DNA of 64,000 nt from Algoriphagus sp. PAP.12. Its GTDB lineage: Bacteria > Bacteroidota > Bacteroidia > Cytophagales > Cyclobacteriaceae. The DNA is taken from positions 124,001-188,000 of the forward strand of contig NZ_JAPPSQ010000007.1 of assembly GCF_026652115.1 (NCBI RefSeq), written 5' to 3'. The position numbers and the translations under genes are program-made. Every line of letters starts with the position of its first letter. Position 1 is the stretch's first letter. Of the stretch, positions 1 to 9,538 are shown one piece after another. The notes under the pieces are model-generated. The model did no database searches. It worked only from the letters and a program-made list of their open reading frames with translations, and had not been told where the DNA came from.

Positions 1-1026
1 ATTTCTTCTTCTTGGGAATTCACTATGTTGATCAATCAAGAAATGGATCCTGTTGGATTTATTGGAATTGGAGTAGAACTTTCACTTTTGGAAGGGAAGC
101 TTTCTTGGGGAAATCTGATGGAGGTATTAAGCCTTGGGAAAGCCGATTTGGACGAAAATCTGAAATTTAGATCAGCTGATGACCAAATTTTGAAATGGTT
201 AAATATTGATTCGGAAACATTGATTTCTAAAAGTCTTTTTGAGGTGCAAACGTTGGAACTTAATCTATTAGATCAGCTGAAGTTAAAAGAAATAGATCGG
301 CTCAAAGACTTCTACCACTTCTCATTAGATGTTACTTCTGGATCTCATCAAGGTAAATTTTCGATCAACCTATTAAGGCATTCTAAAGGTTTTTTATTGC
401 TCATGAGACAAATGAACCAATTGGTAAAAGAGGAAATTTTTACAAAGCCATTTACCGACTTTCAAATTGAATCATTTTCTGGTCCAGTTTGGATTCTTGA
501 AAGAGACACTAGAATTGTCCAGCAAAATTCCTTTGCAGAAGGAGTTTCAGAAAAGTGGTTGAAGAAATTGGCGAAAGAAAGAGACCTTTTTGATCTCAAG
601 TTTGCAAATGAAAAGTCTGACCGATTCTTGGAATTGATTGGAGATGCTTTTGAAGGAAATGAAAAAGATCTGAACCTTCAGATAAAAACAAAGAACGGAA
701 CTGCTGAATATTGGACATTTCAGGTTAAGCCATTAAAGGTTAACCCAGAAAAAGTTTTTGTGATGGTTTACGCCATAGATATGACAGCTATCAATTCCAA
801 ATTAGTAAAAATGGAAGGTGAGTTAGAGACCTTGAGAGAATTGGCGCTGTGCCCATCTCATATTTTGAGATCTCCTCTTTCGTCTATGCTAGGTCTACTT
901 GAGTTGATTGACTATAGAAAGTTAGATCCTGAGAACCAGCGATATATTTCTTACTTAAAGCCGCTTGCTCAAGAGCTGGATGACGTGATCAGAAGCAATG
1001 CCAAGAAAATGGCTGCGTTCGATTAA
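1..1026 (+). CDS. PAS sensor protein, 5' end outside the window; H-box-like end without ATPase domain
   Basis: The reading frame is open from the first base. The first residues before the internal Met at 25 (ISSSWEFT) join smoothly to a PAS-domain C-terminal strand (WEFT...DPVGFIGIGVELS), so the true start lies upstream and the Met at 25 is internal. A second PAS-like segment covers roughly residues 155-255 (WILERDTRIVQQN ... YWTFQVKPL ... AIDMTAI). The end (ELALCPSHILRSPLSSMLG) resembles the H-box of histidine kinases (SHxLRxPL) with its dimerisation helix, but the protein stops about 50 residues later with no HATPase domain. Known PAS/HisKA proteins sense signals through dimerisation; here a partner kinase or a non-kinase role is inferred. 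The stop codon overlaps the convergent gene by four bases. Confidence 0.72.
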   Translation: MSSSWEFTMLINQEMDPVGFIGIGVELSLLEGKLSWGNLMEVLSLGKADLDENLKFRSADDQILKWLNIDSETLISKSLFEVQTLELNLLDQLKLKEIDRLKDFYHFSLDVTSGSHQGKFSINLLRHSKGFLLLMRQMNQLVKEEIFTKPFTDFQIESFSGPVWILERDTRIVQQNSFAEGVSEKWLKKLAKERDLFDLKFANEKSDRFLELIGDAFEGNEKDLNLQIKTKNGTAEYWTFQVKPLKVNPEKVFVMVYAIDMTAINSKLVKMEGELETLRELALCPSHILRSPLSSMLGLLELIDYRKLDPENQRYISYLKPLAQELDDVIRSNAKKMAAFD

Positions 1027-2540
1027 AGGATCCCGTTTAAGCTGAAAAGAGAAAGTTTCGGGGGGATTTCAGGAAATCCTGAGTAAGAAAACTGTTCAGA
1101 ACTAATCAAAAGCTGCTTGTTTTCTCCCAAGCTTATCCCTTCTGTGTTTCCTCGGATGGTCAAATATCCAATTTTTATAAACTGAGTACGAGAACTAAGT
1201 TTTCCATTTCCCTGAATGCTTCCAAAAAGGGAAAGAAACTGCTCATAAGGTTTCGTGCCTTGTGGTTTTATACCCAAAAGTAAAATTTGGCCACTTTCTG
1301 AATCTATTTCCGCTCCTGTTACCATACAGTCGGTCTGGACTGATTCAATAAAATTGGCATTTTGATTTTCCTGATTGATCTCCAAAGTATAGTGATCCGA
1401 ATCAAGAGTAGATGGGATTTTGGTGAAAATATGAAGTTGATTGTTTGAGAAAACCATTGCCTCACAATCAAACCGATGGTCTTCCCTTGAGGTAAAATCA
1501 ATCTGATCAGGATAGATGAAATTGAGTTTTTCTCCTGTAACACTTGTTTTGGTGAGTAAATCTGAAATAGAAACCTTGTAAACTGCTAAGTCTTTCCGAT
1601 ACCCTAGATTATTGCCAAAATCCCCGATAAAGAGATGGGTGTCGCTTTGTGCTAATTCTTCCCAGTCTCTGTTTTGGGAGTTTTCTATAGTGATACTTCT
1701 TAGGACTTTCCCTGTGTTTGGATCCAGTTCATGAACTTGGTTGGTGTTATCACCATCATTGATAGAAAAAAGGCGTCCTTCAATCCAGGCGAGACCGGAG
1801 GTTTCGTTTTGGGAAGATTCTAGATTAGACTTTTCCAAACCGACTAAAGTCAAGAGATTCCCCTCAGGATCAATCTTTATGGTGTTGACTTCATAATCAT
1901 TGTCACTCGCATCTAATTCAACTTGATAGGTTTTCTCAGAACCCAATTCCAATTGATCAAAAAAGGAAAAGGACTTGGAGCTTGAATAAGGTACTTCAAT
2001 TTCAATTTGTCCTGTATTGTTGGTGTAAAGCTGAAAGAGCTTTGAGTTGGAATTTGAAAATTCAACTGAACTGGGAGCCTGTAAACTTGGAAGTCCAATT
2101 TTCTTATTTGAATTGATCACAATCCGAGAATTGTTCCGAGTTCCTACAAGATTGACAGTTTGTTCTCGATTAGAAAGGGTAAACGTGCCACCCAAAGTGA
2201 TTTGAGCTTCCTTTGAAAATTCAGATGAATTAGCACTTTGGAAAGAATACAGATAGGTTTCAAAAGGCAAAACAATGAATTCCTGAATTGGACTTTCATT
2301 AGGGTGAATGGTCAATTCATTTGTTTCCGAGGTGCTTTGATTAGTTAATGAAATGGTGATTTCATCTTCAAAACTTTCAGGGAAGTTTTTGTCAGAGTTT
2401 GTGAGCTGGATTTCAGAAATAGATATCCTTCCATGACCTTCTGGAATTGGACTTGGTTTTTCGTCCTCTTTACAAGCTCCAAGGAGGAAAATACATCCTA
2501 AAAAGTAAAATAAGCGTAGAGAAACCAAATTGTTTTTCAT
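1023..2540 (-). CDS. Lipoprotein with C-terminal propeller-like domain, function unknown
   Basis: 505 residues. The N-terminus is a lipoprotein signal (FYFLGCIFLLGAC, lipid Cys at about residue 23) followed by a charged, Pro-rich linker, so the protein is probably anchored in the outer or inner membrane. Residues about 45-230 are Ser/Asn/Thr-rich beta-type sequence. From about residue 235 onward repeated blocks such as SGLAWIEGRLFSINDG, WEELAQSDTHLFIGDFGNN and DCEAMVFSNNQLHIFTK look like blades of a beta-propeller. I do not recognise a catalytic motif. It lies downstream of queA on the same strand with a 70-base gap, and its stop shares the bases TTAA with the stop of the convergent PAS gene. 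Confidence concerns the CDS; the propeller assignment is moderate. Confidence 0.8.
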   Translation of the reverse strand: MKNNLVSLRLFYFLGCIFLLGACKEDEKPSPIPEGHGRISISEIQLTNSDKNFPESFEDEITISLTNQSTSETNELTIHPNESPIQEFIVLPFETYLYSFQSANSSEFSKEAQITLGGTFTLSNREQTVNLVGTRNNSRIVINSNKKIGLPSLQAPSSVEFSNSNSKLFQLYTNNTGQIEIEVPYSSSKSFSFFDQLELGSEKTYQVELDASDNDYEVNTIKIDPEGNLLTLVGLEKSNLESSQNETSGLAWIEGRLFSINDGDNTNQVHELDPNTGKVLRSITIENSQNRDWEELAQSDTHLFIGDFGNNLGYRKDLAVYKVSISDLLTKTSVTGEKLNFIYPDQIDFTSREDHRFDCEAMVFSNNQLHIFTKIPSTLDSDHYTLEINQENQNANFIESVQTDCMVTGAEIDSESGQILLLGIKPQGTKPYEQFLSLFGSIQGNGKLSSRTQFIKIGYLTIRGNTEGISLGENKQLLISSEQFSYSGFPEIPPKLSLFSLNGIL

Positions 2541-2610
2541 AAGGTCAAATTCGAAAGAATTTAAAAATTAAAAGGTATAAAAACTTGAATGTCAAATCGA
2601 TACTTTGTTT

Positions 2611-3819
2611 TTAAAACCAAAGTAAGCTACTGTCACCATAACTCAAGAATCGATAATCTCTTTCCAAAGCATCTTGATAGACCTTTTTCCAATCATCGCC
2701 TAGCATCGCAGCGATTAGCAGGACCAAAGTAGTTCCTGGTTGATGGAAATTGGTAATGAGTCCTTCGATCATCTGAAATTGATATCCAGGGAAAATAAAG
2801 ATCTCTGTTGTCCCCATCAATTCTCCTAGGCCTGAGGAATCCATAAATTCCAAAACTGCTTTCAAGGATTCTTTTTTGGGTGGAAGGGACTTTCTGTCTT
2901 CGTAAGGGAATAGCTTTTCGATTTTGAATTCTTTTCCTTTTCCTTCAATAAGCTTCACGCCAAACCAAAACAAACTTTCCAAACTTCTCACAGATGTGGT
3001 ACCCACCGCAATGGTTTTGCCTTCCTGTTCCATGCATAGTTGGATAGTCTCCCGGCTCAAATGAATCTGCTCGCTATGCATGGGATGTTCTGTTACCTTA
3101 TCAACTTTGATTGGTTGAAAGGTCCCTGCAGACACGTGCAAGGTCACTTGAGCTTCCTTGATACGCTTGGATCGGATTTTTTCAAATACCTCATTGGTGA
3201 AATGAAGACCAGCTGTAGGTGCCGCAACAGCGCCTTCTTTTTTGGAGTAAACCGTTTGGTATCGAGATTTGTCCTCCTCATCTGCCTGACGGTTCAAATA
3301 GGGCGGAAGTGGCACTTCACCGCTCGCTTCGACTATATCCACGAATGGCAATGAGAAATCAGACCAGCTGAATTCTACTCGTTTTGTATCTCTATCAATG
3401 ATTTTGGCAGAGAGTATAATCTCTTTTCCGCGGAAAGGAATTCTTCCTTTGAGTATTTCACCATCTTTCCACTTTCGGGCATTCCCGATCATGCATTCCC
3501 ATTGGACAGGATGCTTTGCGAGCATGATTTCCGGAATGACGGTACTTGGGGAAACTGGCTGCAAAAGAAAAATCTCAATCCTAGCGCCTGTTTCTCTCTG
3601 GAAAATCAATCTTGCTGGAATGACTTTCGTGTCATTATAAACCAATAGACTTCCAGACTCAATCAAATTGGGGATTTCAAAAAAATGAAGATGTTCGATT
3701 TTCCCATTTTTATAATGGAGTAGCTTCGATTGATCCCTTTTTTCCAAAGGATATTTAGCAATTCGATCTTCGGGTAGTGTATATTCGTAGTCTCTTAAAT
3801 TGACGAGAGGCTCTAGCAT
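2611..3819 (-). CDS. queA: S-adenosylmethionine:tRNA ribosyltransferase-isomerase QueA
   Basis: Transfers and isomerises the ribosyl group of SAM onto 7-aminomethyl-7-deazaguanine in tRNA, making epoxyqueuosine at wobble position 34; cytoplasmic. The 402-residue protein begins with the usual short lead DYEYTLPEDRIAKYPLEKRD and carries the family blocks LLVYNDTKVIPARL (about 58-71), GEVPLPPYLNR (168-178), GAVAAPTAGLHFT (196-208) and ITNFHQPGTTLVLLI (near 357-371). It is longer than the roughly 350 residues of the E. coli enzyme; the excess is in the middle and near the C-terminus, as is common in Bacteroidota. The start at 3819 fits the conserved N-terminus. It is divergent from menC, whose likely ATG is 66 bases away. 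Confidence 0.97.
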   Translation of the reverse strand: MLEPLVNLRDYEYTLPEDRIAKYPLEKRDQSKLLHYKNGKIEHLHFFEIPNLIESGSLLVYNDTKVIPARLIFQRETGARIEIFLLQPVSPSTVIPEIMLAKHPVQWECMIGNARKWKDGEILKGRIPFRGKEIILSAKIIDRDTKRVEFSWSDFSLPFVDIVEASGEVPLPPYLNRQADEEDKSRYQTVYSKKEGAVAAPTAGLHFTNEVFEKIRSKRIKEAQVTLHVSAGTFQPIKVDKVTEHPMHSEQIHLSRETIQLCMEQEGKTIAVGTTSVRSLESLFWFGVKLIEGKGKEFKIEKLFPYEDRKSLPPKKESLKAVLEFMDSSGLGELMGTTEIFIFPGYQFQMIEGLITNFHQPGTTLVLLIAAMLGDDWKKVYQDALERDYRFLSYGDSSLLWF

Positions 3820-3885
3820 AATATGAGATTTGAAAGGGCAAATATAGCTCCTTCTATTCTTTTGGCCTCTTTTTCCAGCATTTGC

Positions 3886-4962
3886 ATGAATACCACCAAT
3901 CTAAAATTTGAAATAATACCTCGCACACTTCAATTCCGATTTGATGCGGGAACTTCTAGGGGAGTCCTCAGAACTAGAAATATTTGGTGGGTAAAAGCCT
4001 ATAGTCCTGAGAATTCCGAGTTTATAGGTTGGGGAGAGGCAGCACCTTTGGTGAAGTTGAGCCCGGACGATAGGCCTGATTTCGAAGAGGTTTTGAAAGG
4101 GGTTTTGGAAAAATGTGAAAGGATAGAATGGCCAAATGCAGAAAATGAGATTATTTCTTTGATCAGAGAGTTAGTTCCTTTCGAATTGCCCTCAATTCGG
4201 TTTGGATTGGAGATGGCTTTACTAGATTGGCTTCAAGGTGGAGATAAGCGATTTTTCAAAAATTCATTTTTTGATGAAAAAAAAGCAATTCCTATCAATG
4301 GATTGATCTGGATGGGGGAAAGGGAATTTATGTTCTCCCAGATCAAAGAGAAATTGGATTCTGGATTCTCTTGTATCAAAATGAAGATTGGAGCGATTGA
4401 TTTTGAACAAGAATTGGAATTGCTTTCCTATATCAGGAGTCAGTTTTCTGCAGAAGAGATTGTTTTGAGAGTGGATGCCAATGGAGCTTTTGCACCTAAT
4501 GAGGCTTTGGAGAAATTGAAGAGACTTTCCGAATTGGAAATTCATAGCATCGAACAACCGATCAAAGCAGGTCAGTGGGAGGAAATGGCGAATTTGTGTG
4601 AAAAAACACCACTTCCGATTGCCTTGGATGAGGAATTAATTGGTTGTCATGAAAAAGAAGGTTTGCTGGATAAGATTCAGCCACAGCATATCATTTTAAA
4701 ACCCACTTTGGTCGGTGGTTTTGATGAAAGCAGAGATTGGATTAAAAAAGCAGAAGATCGATCCATTGGATGGTGGATGACTTCTGCCTTAGAAAGTAAT
4801 ATTGGTCTGAATGCAATAGCACAATTAACCTCTCAATTCGAACCGATGATTCCTCAGGGATTGGGAACAGGGAAACTATATCATAATAATCTAGAATCCC
4901 CCCTTATGATTCAGTCTGGGAAATTAGTTTATGGAAACCACCCCTGGGAATTCCCTTCTTAA
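3886..4962 (+). CDS. menC: o-Succinylbenzoate synthase (enolase superfamily)
   Basis: Dehydrates SHCHC to o-succinylbenzoate in menaquinone synthesis, the respiratory quinone of Bacteroidota. The enolase-superfamily barrel shows the KxK base pair (SCIKMKIG), the three metal ligands in VDANGA, IEQPI and ALDEEL, the distal Lys in ILKPTLVGG and the MenC-typical block TSALESNIGLNAIAQ. The frame is open further upstream to an ATG at 3823, but the 21 extra residues are unlike the family, whereas the ATG at 3886 gives MNTTNLKFEIIPRTLQF, a normal first strand, so I use 3886 (358 residues). Related dipeptide epimerases are the main alternative; the TSxxES...IAQ block favours MenC. Other men genes are not in the window. 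Its stop shares TTAA with the convergent lactonase-like gene. Confidence 0.9.
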   Translation: MNTTNLKFEIIPRTLQFRFDAGTSRGVLRTRNIWWVKAYSPENSEFIGWGEAAPLVKLSPDDRPDFEEVLKGVLEKCERIEWPNAENEIISLIRELVPFELPSIRFGLEMALLDWLQGGDKRFFKNSFFDEKKAIPINGLIWMGEREFMFSQIKEKLDSGFSCIKMKIGAIDFEQELELLSYIRSQFSAEEIVLRVDANGAFAPNEALEKLKRLSELEIHSIEQPIKAGQWEEMANLCEKTPLPIALDEELIGCHEKEGLLDKIQPQHIILKPTLVGGFDESRDWIKKAEDRSIGWWMTSALESNIGLNAIAQLTSQFEPMIPQGLGTGKLYHNNLESPLMIQSGKLVYGNHPWEFPS

Positions 4963-6095
4963 TTAATTGGGAAAAGATAGACTGGCTGGTTTCCCATTGT
5001 TCGAAGAGAAGTTTCCTTCAATTCGCCTGTTTCCAAATTTCTATCGAATACCACGATATCACCTGACTTTTGGTGGGCAGAGATCAAGTATTTTCCATCC
5101 GGGGTTAGGTTGAAATTTCTTGGCATGATTCCACCAGAAGGATAATGAGCGATTAATTCGAAACTGCCATTTTCTCCTTTTCTAAATGCTGAAATGGTAT
5201 TGGCATCACCTCGATTGGAAACATAGATGTTTTTGCCATATGGAGAAACACGGACCTCAGCTGCACCAACAGCTCCCTCAAATCCTTTCTCTAAAAGAGA
5301 AAGTCTTTGTTTCGAAGTCATTTTTCCGTCTTGATAATCAAAAACCTCTAGGACCGCAGTCATTTCCTGGACTACATAGACTTCTTTTCCATCAGGGGAA
5401 AAAGCCAAATGCCTTGGTCCATCTCCTGGAGTCATTTCTACTTTTTCTTTTAAGGATAAAGGAGCTTCATTTTCTGGAGTAAAATCATAAACATAAACTC
5501 CATTGGTGCCTAGATCTGCCACCAGTACATGTTTTCCTTCTCTATCAAATGTCGAGCTGTGTACGTGTGGGCCTTCCTGTCTATCAGGATTTGTTCCTTT
5601 TCCTTCGTGTTGGATGAGCTGGGAAAATGCCAAATTACCATCAGAGCCAACTTTAAAAGCTGAAAGACTTCCTCCGGTGTAATTGCTCAAAATCAGAAAA
5701 TCTTCATTGGGAGAAAGAGAAATATGGCAAGGGTGATCACCTCCTGTTTCCAATGAGTCAATTAAGGTCAGGTGATTGGTAGATATATCTCTTTTAAAAC
5801 TGGCGATTTTTCCCCCACCTTTTCCTGCTTCCTCTTGGAGCGAAAAAACAAGAGACCCCGATTGGTTTGCCAAAACAAAAGAAGGATTTGAAAAGTTAGA
5901 AACTAGGTTCTTTAGGTTGATGGAGTCGCTTTCAGGACTTACTGTTAAAAAATCGATGCCTTGATCGGATGAATTTGTATAGGTTCCAACCAAAAATTGA
6001 TAGGTCATAGGAGTAGTTTTTTCTGTATCTTTTTGTTGTGGTACGGAGCAGGCAATTAGACCTGACAAAAGAATTGGAAGAAGTGATTTTTTCAT
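4959..6095 (-). CDS. Lactonase-family (6-phosphogluconolactonase-like) lipoprotein
   Basis: 378 residues with a short lipoprotein signal (LLPILLSGLIAC, Cys at 16). The remainder is the seven-bladed lactonase propeller family: FLVGTYTNSSDQGIDFL at the first blade, then GGDHPCHISLSPNEDFLILSNYTGGSLS, EGPHVHSSTFDREGKHVLVADLG, GDGPRHLAFSPDGKEVYVVQE, and the final blade GIMPRNFNLTPDGKYLISAHQ. Family members cleave 6-phosphogluconolactone or other sugar lactones, but a lipoprotein anchor places this one outside the cytoplasm, so the physiological substrate is uncertain and no symbol is given. It ends convergently with menC with a four-base stop overlap, and no terminator lies between them. Confidence 0.9.
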   Translation of the reverse strand: MKKSLLPILLSGLIACSVPQQKDTEKTTPMTYQFLVGTYTNSSDQGIDFLTVSPESDSINLKNLVSNFSNPSFVLANQSGSLVFSLQEEAGKGGGKIASFKRDISTNHLTLIDSLETGGDHPCHISLSPNEDFLILSNYTGGSLSAFKVGSDGNLAFSQLIQHEGKGTNPDRQEGPHVHSSTFDREGKHVLVADLGTNGVYVYDFTPENEAPLSLKEKVEMTPGDGPRHLAFSPDGKEVYVVQEMTAVLEVFDYQDGKMTSKQRLSLLEKGFEGAVGAAEVRVSPYGKNIYVSNRGDANTISAFRKGENGSFELIAHYPSGGIMPRNFNLTPDGKYLISAHQKSGDIVVFDRNLETGELKETSLRTMGNQPVYLFPIN

Positions 6096-6264
6096 TCTTA
6101 AATATAGGAAATGGATTTCTATCTGGATATCCCTGCTATTTAATTGAAATGGCTATTTTGATGAAAAAAATGAATCTTTTTGCTTTAAAATTTAATGAAT
6201 TGGCAATTGATTGGTCAAAATGCAATAATTTTATTAATTTGCTAAGCTTTAAACCCTAAACCGA

Positions 6265-8799
6265 ATGTATAATACTTACGATACGGAAGTCGCCAAGCGA
6301 TTTACGATTTACAACTCACTTTTTTTAGATCTTCCTTTTCACGATATCTTTCGAACAGGAACTTTGCTCCCGATTTTAGGAACGGCCTGTCAGAAAGGTT
6401 TTGAATCTGGAAAGACGCCACGTGAAATCATTGAGGGATATTTTGAGGAGATGATGCCAAATGGGACTGAAGAAAAAAGAAACGACCTTTTGTTTCAGAT
6501 GATTCAGTACGTCGAGCGTCAGGTGGTGCTTTTCGATTCTATCGAGGATGCAGCTTACGAAAAGATCAATGATCTGGGAGGAAAGGGCTCTGCCAAGGCT
6601 TTGATAAACCGGGCTGAAAGTGATCATAAGAAAGAAGAGTTGATAGAAAAATTAAAATCGTTTTCTGTTCGACTGACCCTTACTGCTCACCCGACTCAAT
6701 TTTACCCTGGTAGTGTTTTGGGAATCATTACTGACTTGGAAAATGCTATCAGACAGGATGATTTGGGGCAAATCAATCTTTTGCTTCAGCAATTGGGAAA
6801 GACAGGCTTTATCAATAGAGAAAAGCCAAGTCCTCTTGAAGAAGCGGTAAGTTTGATTTGGTATCTGGAAAATGTCTTTTATCAAAGTATTTCTGATATC
6901 ATGATTCGCCTTTTGAATAGATTGGATCAACCGCTTCATACCTGGGAAAACCCGGGACTTTTAAAAGTAGGTTTTTGGCCGGGTGGAGATCGTGACGGAA
7001 ATCCTTTTGTGACTCATACTACGACAATAGAAGTAGCTGAAAAACTCAAAAAATCAGTATTGAGATGTTACTATCGAGATATCAGGAAGTTGAGAAGGAG
7101 AATGACTTTCAGCCATGTGGAAGAGATCATTGTCAAAGCGCTAAAAGGGATTTATTCTACTCTGTTTGAAGACAAACCTGTTTATAAAAACAAGGAGGAA
7201 TTGTTGAGTGATTTGCTTCAAGCTAGAGAAGCATTGATCAAATACCACAATGGCTTGTTTTTGGAGCTTTTGGATGAGTTTATCCTGAAGGTGAAGATCT
7301 TTGGTTTTCACTTTGGGTACATGGATATGCGACAAGATAGTCGTAAACATGATAGTCTATGGGAAGAAGTATTTAAAATCAAAGGAATTGAGCTTGCTGA
7401 GACTGAACCTGAGCAAATTGAGCAGGTATTAGCGGTACAAAGCCTTCCAGATCTTCCTTATTTCAAAGATGAATTCCATAAGGAAATGCTTCAGTCTTTT
7501 GGAGCTATTGAGAAAGTTCAAGAAACAAATGGGGAAGATGTTCTTCACCGCTATATTATTTCCAACTGTCAATCTGCAAAGCACCTTTTAGAGGTGTTTA
7601 AATTGGCTCAATTGACTTTGGGAGAAGGAAAGCAAAATCTGACTTTGGATGTGGTTCCATTGTTTGAAACCATTGATGACTTGGCAGAAGCTCCAGAAAT
7701 CATGGATTGGCTTTACAAACTACCTGTTTATAAAAAGCATTTGGCATCTAGAGGGAATAAGCAAACTATCATGCTTGGATTCTCGGATGGAACCAAAGAT
7801 GGCGGTTACTTAAAAGCCAACTGGTCAATTTTGAGAGCAAAAGAAGAGTTGACCAGAGTTTCAAAAGACAATGGAATTGAAGTAGTCTTTTTTGACGGTA
7901 GAGGTGGACCTCCGGCACGTGGAGGAGGAAATATGCACAACTTCTATGCTTCCTTAGGTGAAAAAGTAGAGAATTCTGAGATTCAGGTTACTATTCAAGG
8001 ACAGACTATTTCAGCCAACTATGGAAAGCAAGCTTCCTGTATCTACAACTTTGAACAGTTGCTAAGTGCTGGTCTTGAAAATCATTTGTATTCTGATGCT
8101 GAAAGAAACCTCTCTCAGTCGCAACGTGATTTGATTGAGGAGTTGGCGAATTTGGGGTATGAGTCATACAAAGACTTCAAAAACCATCCAAAGTTTGTTC
8201 CATATCTTGAGCATGTCACCCCATTGAAATATTTCGGAAAAACCAATATTGGATCTAGACCTTTGAAAAGAGGAAAAGGTGAAGGTTTGAAGTTCGAAGA
8301 TTTAAGAGCTATTCCTTTTGTAGGTTCTTGGGCTCAAATGAAGCAAAATATTCCTGGTTATTATGGTGTAGGATCTGCTATCGAGCTGATGGAAAAAGAG
8401 GGGAGGACCGAAGAGCTTCAGAAATTGTATCAGGATAGTTTGTTCTTTAGAACGCTTTTAGGGAATTCCATGCAGTCTTTGAATAAATGCTTTTACCCAG
8501 CTACAGCATATCTAAAAGAAAATAAAGATTACGGAAGTTTCTGGGAGCTGATGTTCCGTGAATATGAAAGGTCTGTTGAGAAGTTGAAGGAAGTATCTCA
8601 AATGGATGAATTAATGGGGGATAATAAAGCTATCAAAACTTCAATAGCTATTCGAGAGAAAATCGTTCTTCCATTGATTACAATCCAACAGTATGCTATC
8701 CAAACAATGCTGGAAGAAGGTAAGAGCAAAGAAGTACTTCAAAAACTGATTCTAAGAAGTATGTTTGGAATTATCAATGCTGCTAGAAATGCAGCTTAA
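6265..8799 (+). CDS. ppc: Phosphoenolpyruvate carboxylase
   Basis: Carboxylates PEP with bicarbonate to oxaloacetate, replenishing the TCA cycle (gltA lies at 28.8 kb). The 844-residue protein has the active-site block RLTLTAHPTQ with catalytic His near residue 142, GGDRDGNPFVT (about 240), GFSDGTKDGGYLKANW (about 505) and the glycine loop FFDGRGGPPARGGG (about 541). The loop differs from the FHGRGG form of the E. coli type: Asp replaces His, which I recall as normal for Bacteroidota enzymes. The C-terminus reads AARNAA rather than the classic RNTG tail. The start at MYNTYDTEVAKRF has no obvious Shine-Dalgarno sequence. It is monocistronic, closed by a strong bidirectional terminator at 8831-8857. 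Confidence 0.96.
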   Translation: MYNTYDTEVAKRFTIYNSLFLDLPFHDIFRTGTLLPILGTACQKGFESGKTPREIIEGYFEEMMPNGTEEKRNDLLFQMIQYVERQVVLFDSIEDAAYEKINDLGGKGSAKALINRAESDHKKEELIEKLKSFSVRLTLTAHPTQFYPGSVLGIITDLENAIRQDDLGQINLLLQQLGKTGFINREKPSPLEEAVSLIWYLENVFYQSISDIMIRLLNRLDQPLHTWENPGLLKVGFWPGGDRDGNPFVTHTTTIEVAEKLKKSVLRCYYRDIRKLRRRMTFSHVEEIIVKALKGIYSTLFEDKPVYKNKEELLSDLLQAREALIKYHNGLFLELLDEFILKVKIFGFHFGYMDMRQDSRKHDSLWEEVFKIKGIELAETEPEQIEQVLAVQSLPDLPYFKDEFHKEMLQSFGAIEKVQETNGEDVLHRYIISNCQSAKHLLEVFKLAQLTLGEGKQNLTLDVVPLFETIDDLAEAPEIMDWLYKLPVYKKHLASRGNKQTIMLGFSDGTKDGGYLKANWSILRAKEELTRVSKDNGIEVVFFDGRGGPPARGGGNMHNFYASLGEKVENSEIQVTIQGQTISANYGKQASCIYNFEQLLSAGLENHLYSDAERNLSQSQRDLIEELANLGYESYKDFKNHPKFVPYLEHVTPLKYFGKTNIGSRPLKRGKGEGLKFEDLRAIPFVGSWAQMKQNIPGYYGVGSAIELMEKEGRTEELQKLYQDSLFFRTLLGNSMQSLNKCFYPATAYLKENKDYGSFWELMFREYERSVEKLKEVSQMDELMGDNKAIKTSIAIREKIVLPLITIQQYAIQTMLEEGKSKEVLQKLILRSMFGIINAARNAA

Positions 8800-8828
8800 A
8801 TGAGAGTTTATTATTCTGCTCATAAATA

Positions 8829-8862
8829 AAAATGGTCCCGGAATTTCCGGGACCATTTTTTA
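8829..8862. terminator. Bidirectional intrinsic terminator between convergent genes
   Basis: A perfect 13-base-pair inverted repeat (AATGGTCCCGGAA at 8831-8843 and its complement at 8845-8857) with A-run on the left and T-run on the right, so it can stop transcription of ppc from the left and of the DUF4136-type gene from the right. Confidence 0.93.
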
Positions 8863-8883
8863 TTGAGATTAGAATAGGAATTC

Positions 8884-9519
8884 TTAATCCTTCACGATCA
8901 GACCGTCTTTGATCAGTTGGCTTACGATAGTTTCAGAAAATGTCTTGGAGAAAGTCTCTATTGAAGCAGGGTTGGTAGTCTCTGACTGAGAAGACCAAAC
9001 AAGTTCTTCAGTCTCTGCATCATAAAGGTTTGCTTCTAAATAATAGTTTTTATCTGTTGTATAGTAACCCGGATCATACATGACAGGATTATAGTAGCTA
9101 TAATATCCCCAGAATCTTCCATAGTATCCATAACCCATCGGAGAGTACATCGTGGACCCAGGTACATATCTAGTTTCATTGGTTTGATCCAAAACAGCAA
9201 CAGTCAAAATTGCATCACTTCCCAAAGCTTTGATTTTTTGAAGTACTTCATTTTTATCTACTCCACTGGTTTTGAAGCCAGGAGGTAAAATATTGAAACT
9301 ACTTTGGGCATGTACTCCTTTTTCATTAAGCAAATTGTCCAAATCCTGCTCTACAGTTTGTCTCGCAAGAATATTGTCAGTCAATGCTGTGACAAAAAGA
9401 TCGTCATAGCCAGTAGTAGACATGCTTGGACTAGTCCAAGAGCCTAGAATTTTCACACTTGGGGAACATGATCCCAAAACGATTAGAGTGAAAGCAAATA
9501 GAGTTGAAAGCCTTCTCAT
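8884..9519 (-). CDS. DUF4136-type lipoprotein (second of a pair)
   Basis: The ATG at 9519 gives MRRLSTLFAFTLIVLGSC, a clean lipoprotein signal with Cys at 18; the frame extends upstream to 9627, but that part overlaps the preceding gene and lacks a signal, so I reject it. The mature part of about 193 residues has IKALGSDAILTVAVLDQTNE followed by a Tyr/Gly-rich stretch (SPMGYGYYGRFWGYYSYY) and then YLEANLYDAETEELVWSSQ, which matches the GNA1162/DUF4136-like lipoprotein pattern in which the last block resembles TolB-like N-domains. It follows its partner gene after 19 bases, so the two are probably cotranscribed and may act together in the envelope. Function unknown. Confidence 0.82.
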   Translation of the reverse strand: MRRLSTLFAFTLIVLGSCSPSVKILGSWTSPSMSTTGYDDLFVTALTDNILARQTVEQDLDNLLNEKGVHAQSSFNILPPGFKTSGVDKNEVLQKIKALGSDAILTVAVLDQTNETRYVPGSTMYSPMGYGYYGRFWGYYSYYNPVMYDPGYYTTDKNYYLEANLYDAETEELVWSSQSETTNPASIETFSKTFSETIVSQLIKDGLIVKD

Positions 9520-9538
9520 TGGTGTTTGTTTAAGATGT

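Noticed and set aside
6038..6259. Open frame of 73 codons before ppc.
   Set aside because: It overlaps the start of the lactonase-like gene in reverse, is AT-rich low-complexity sequence, and has no recognisable features.
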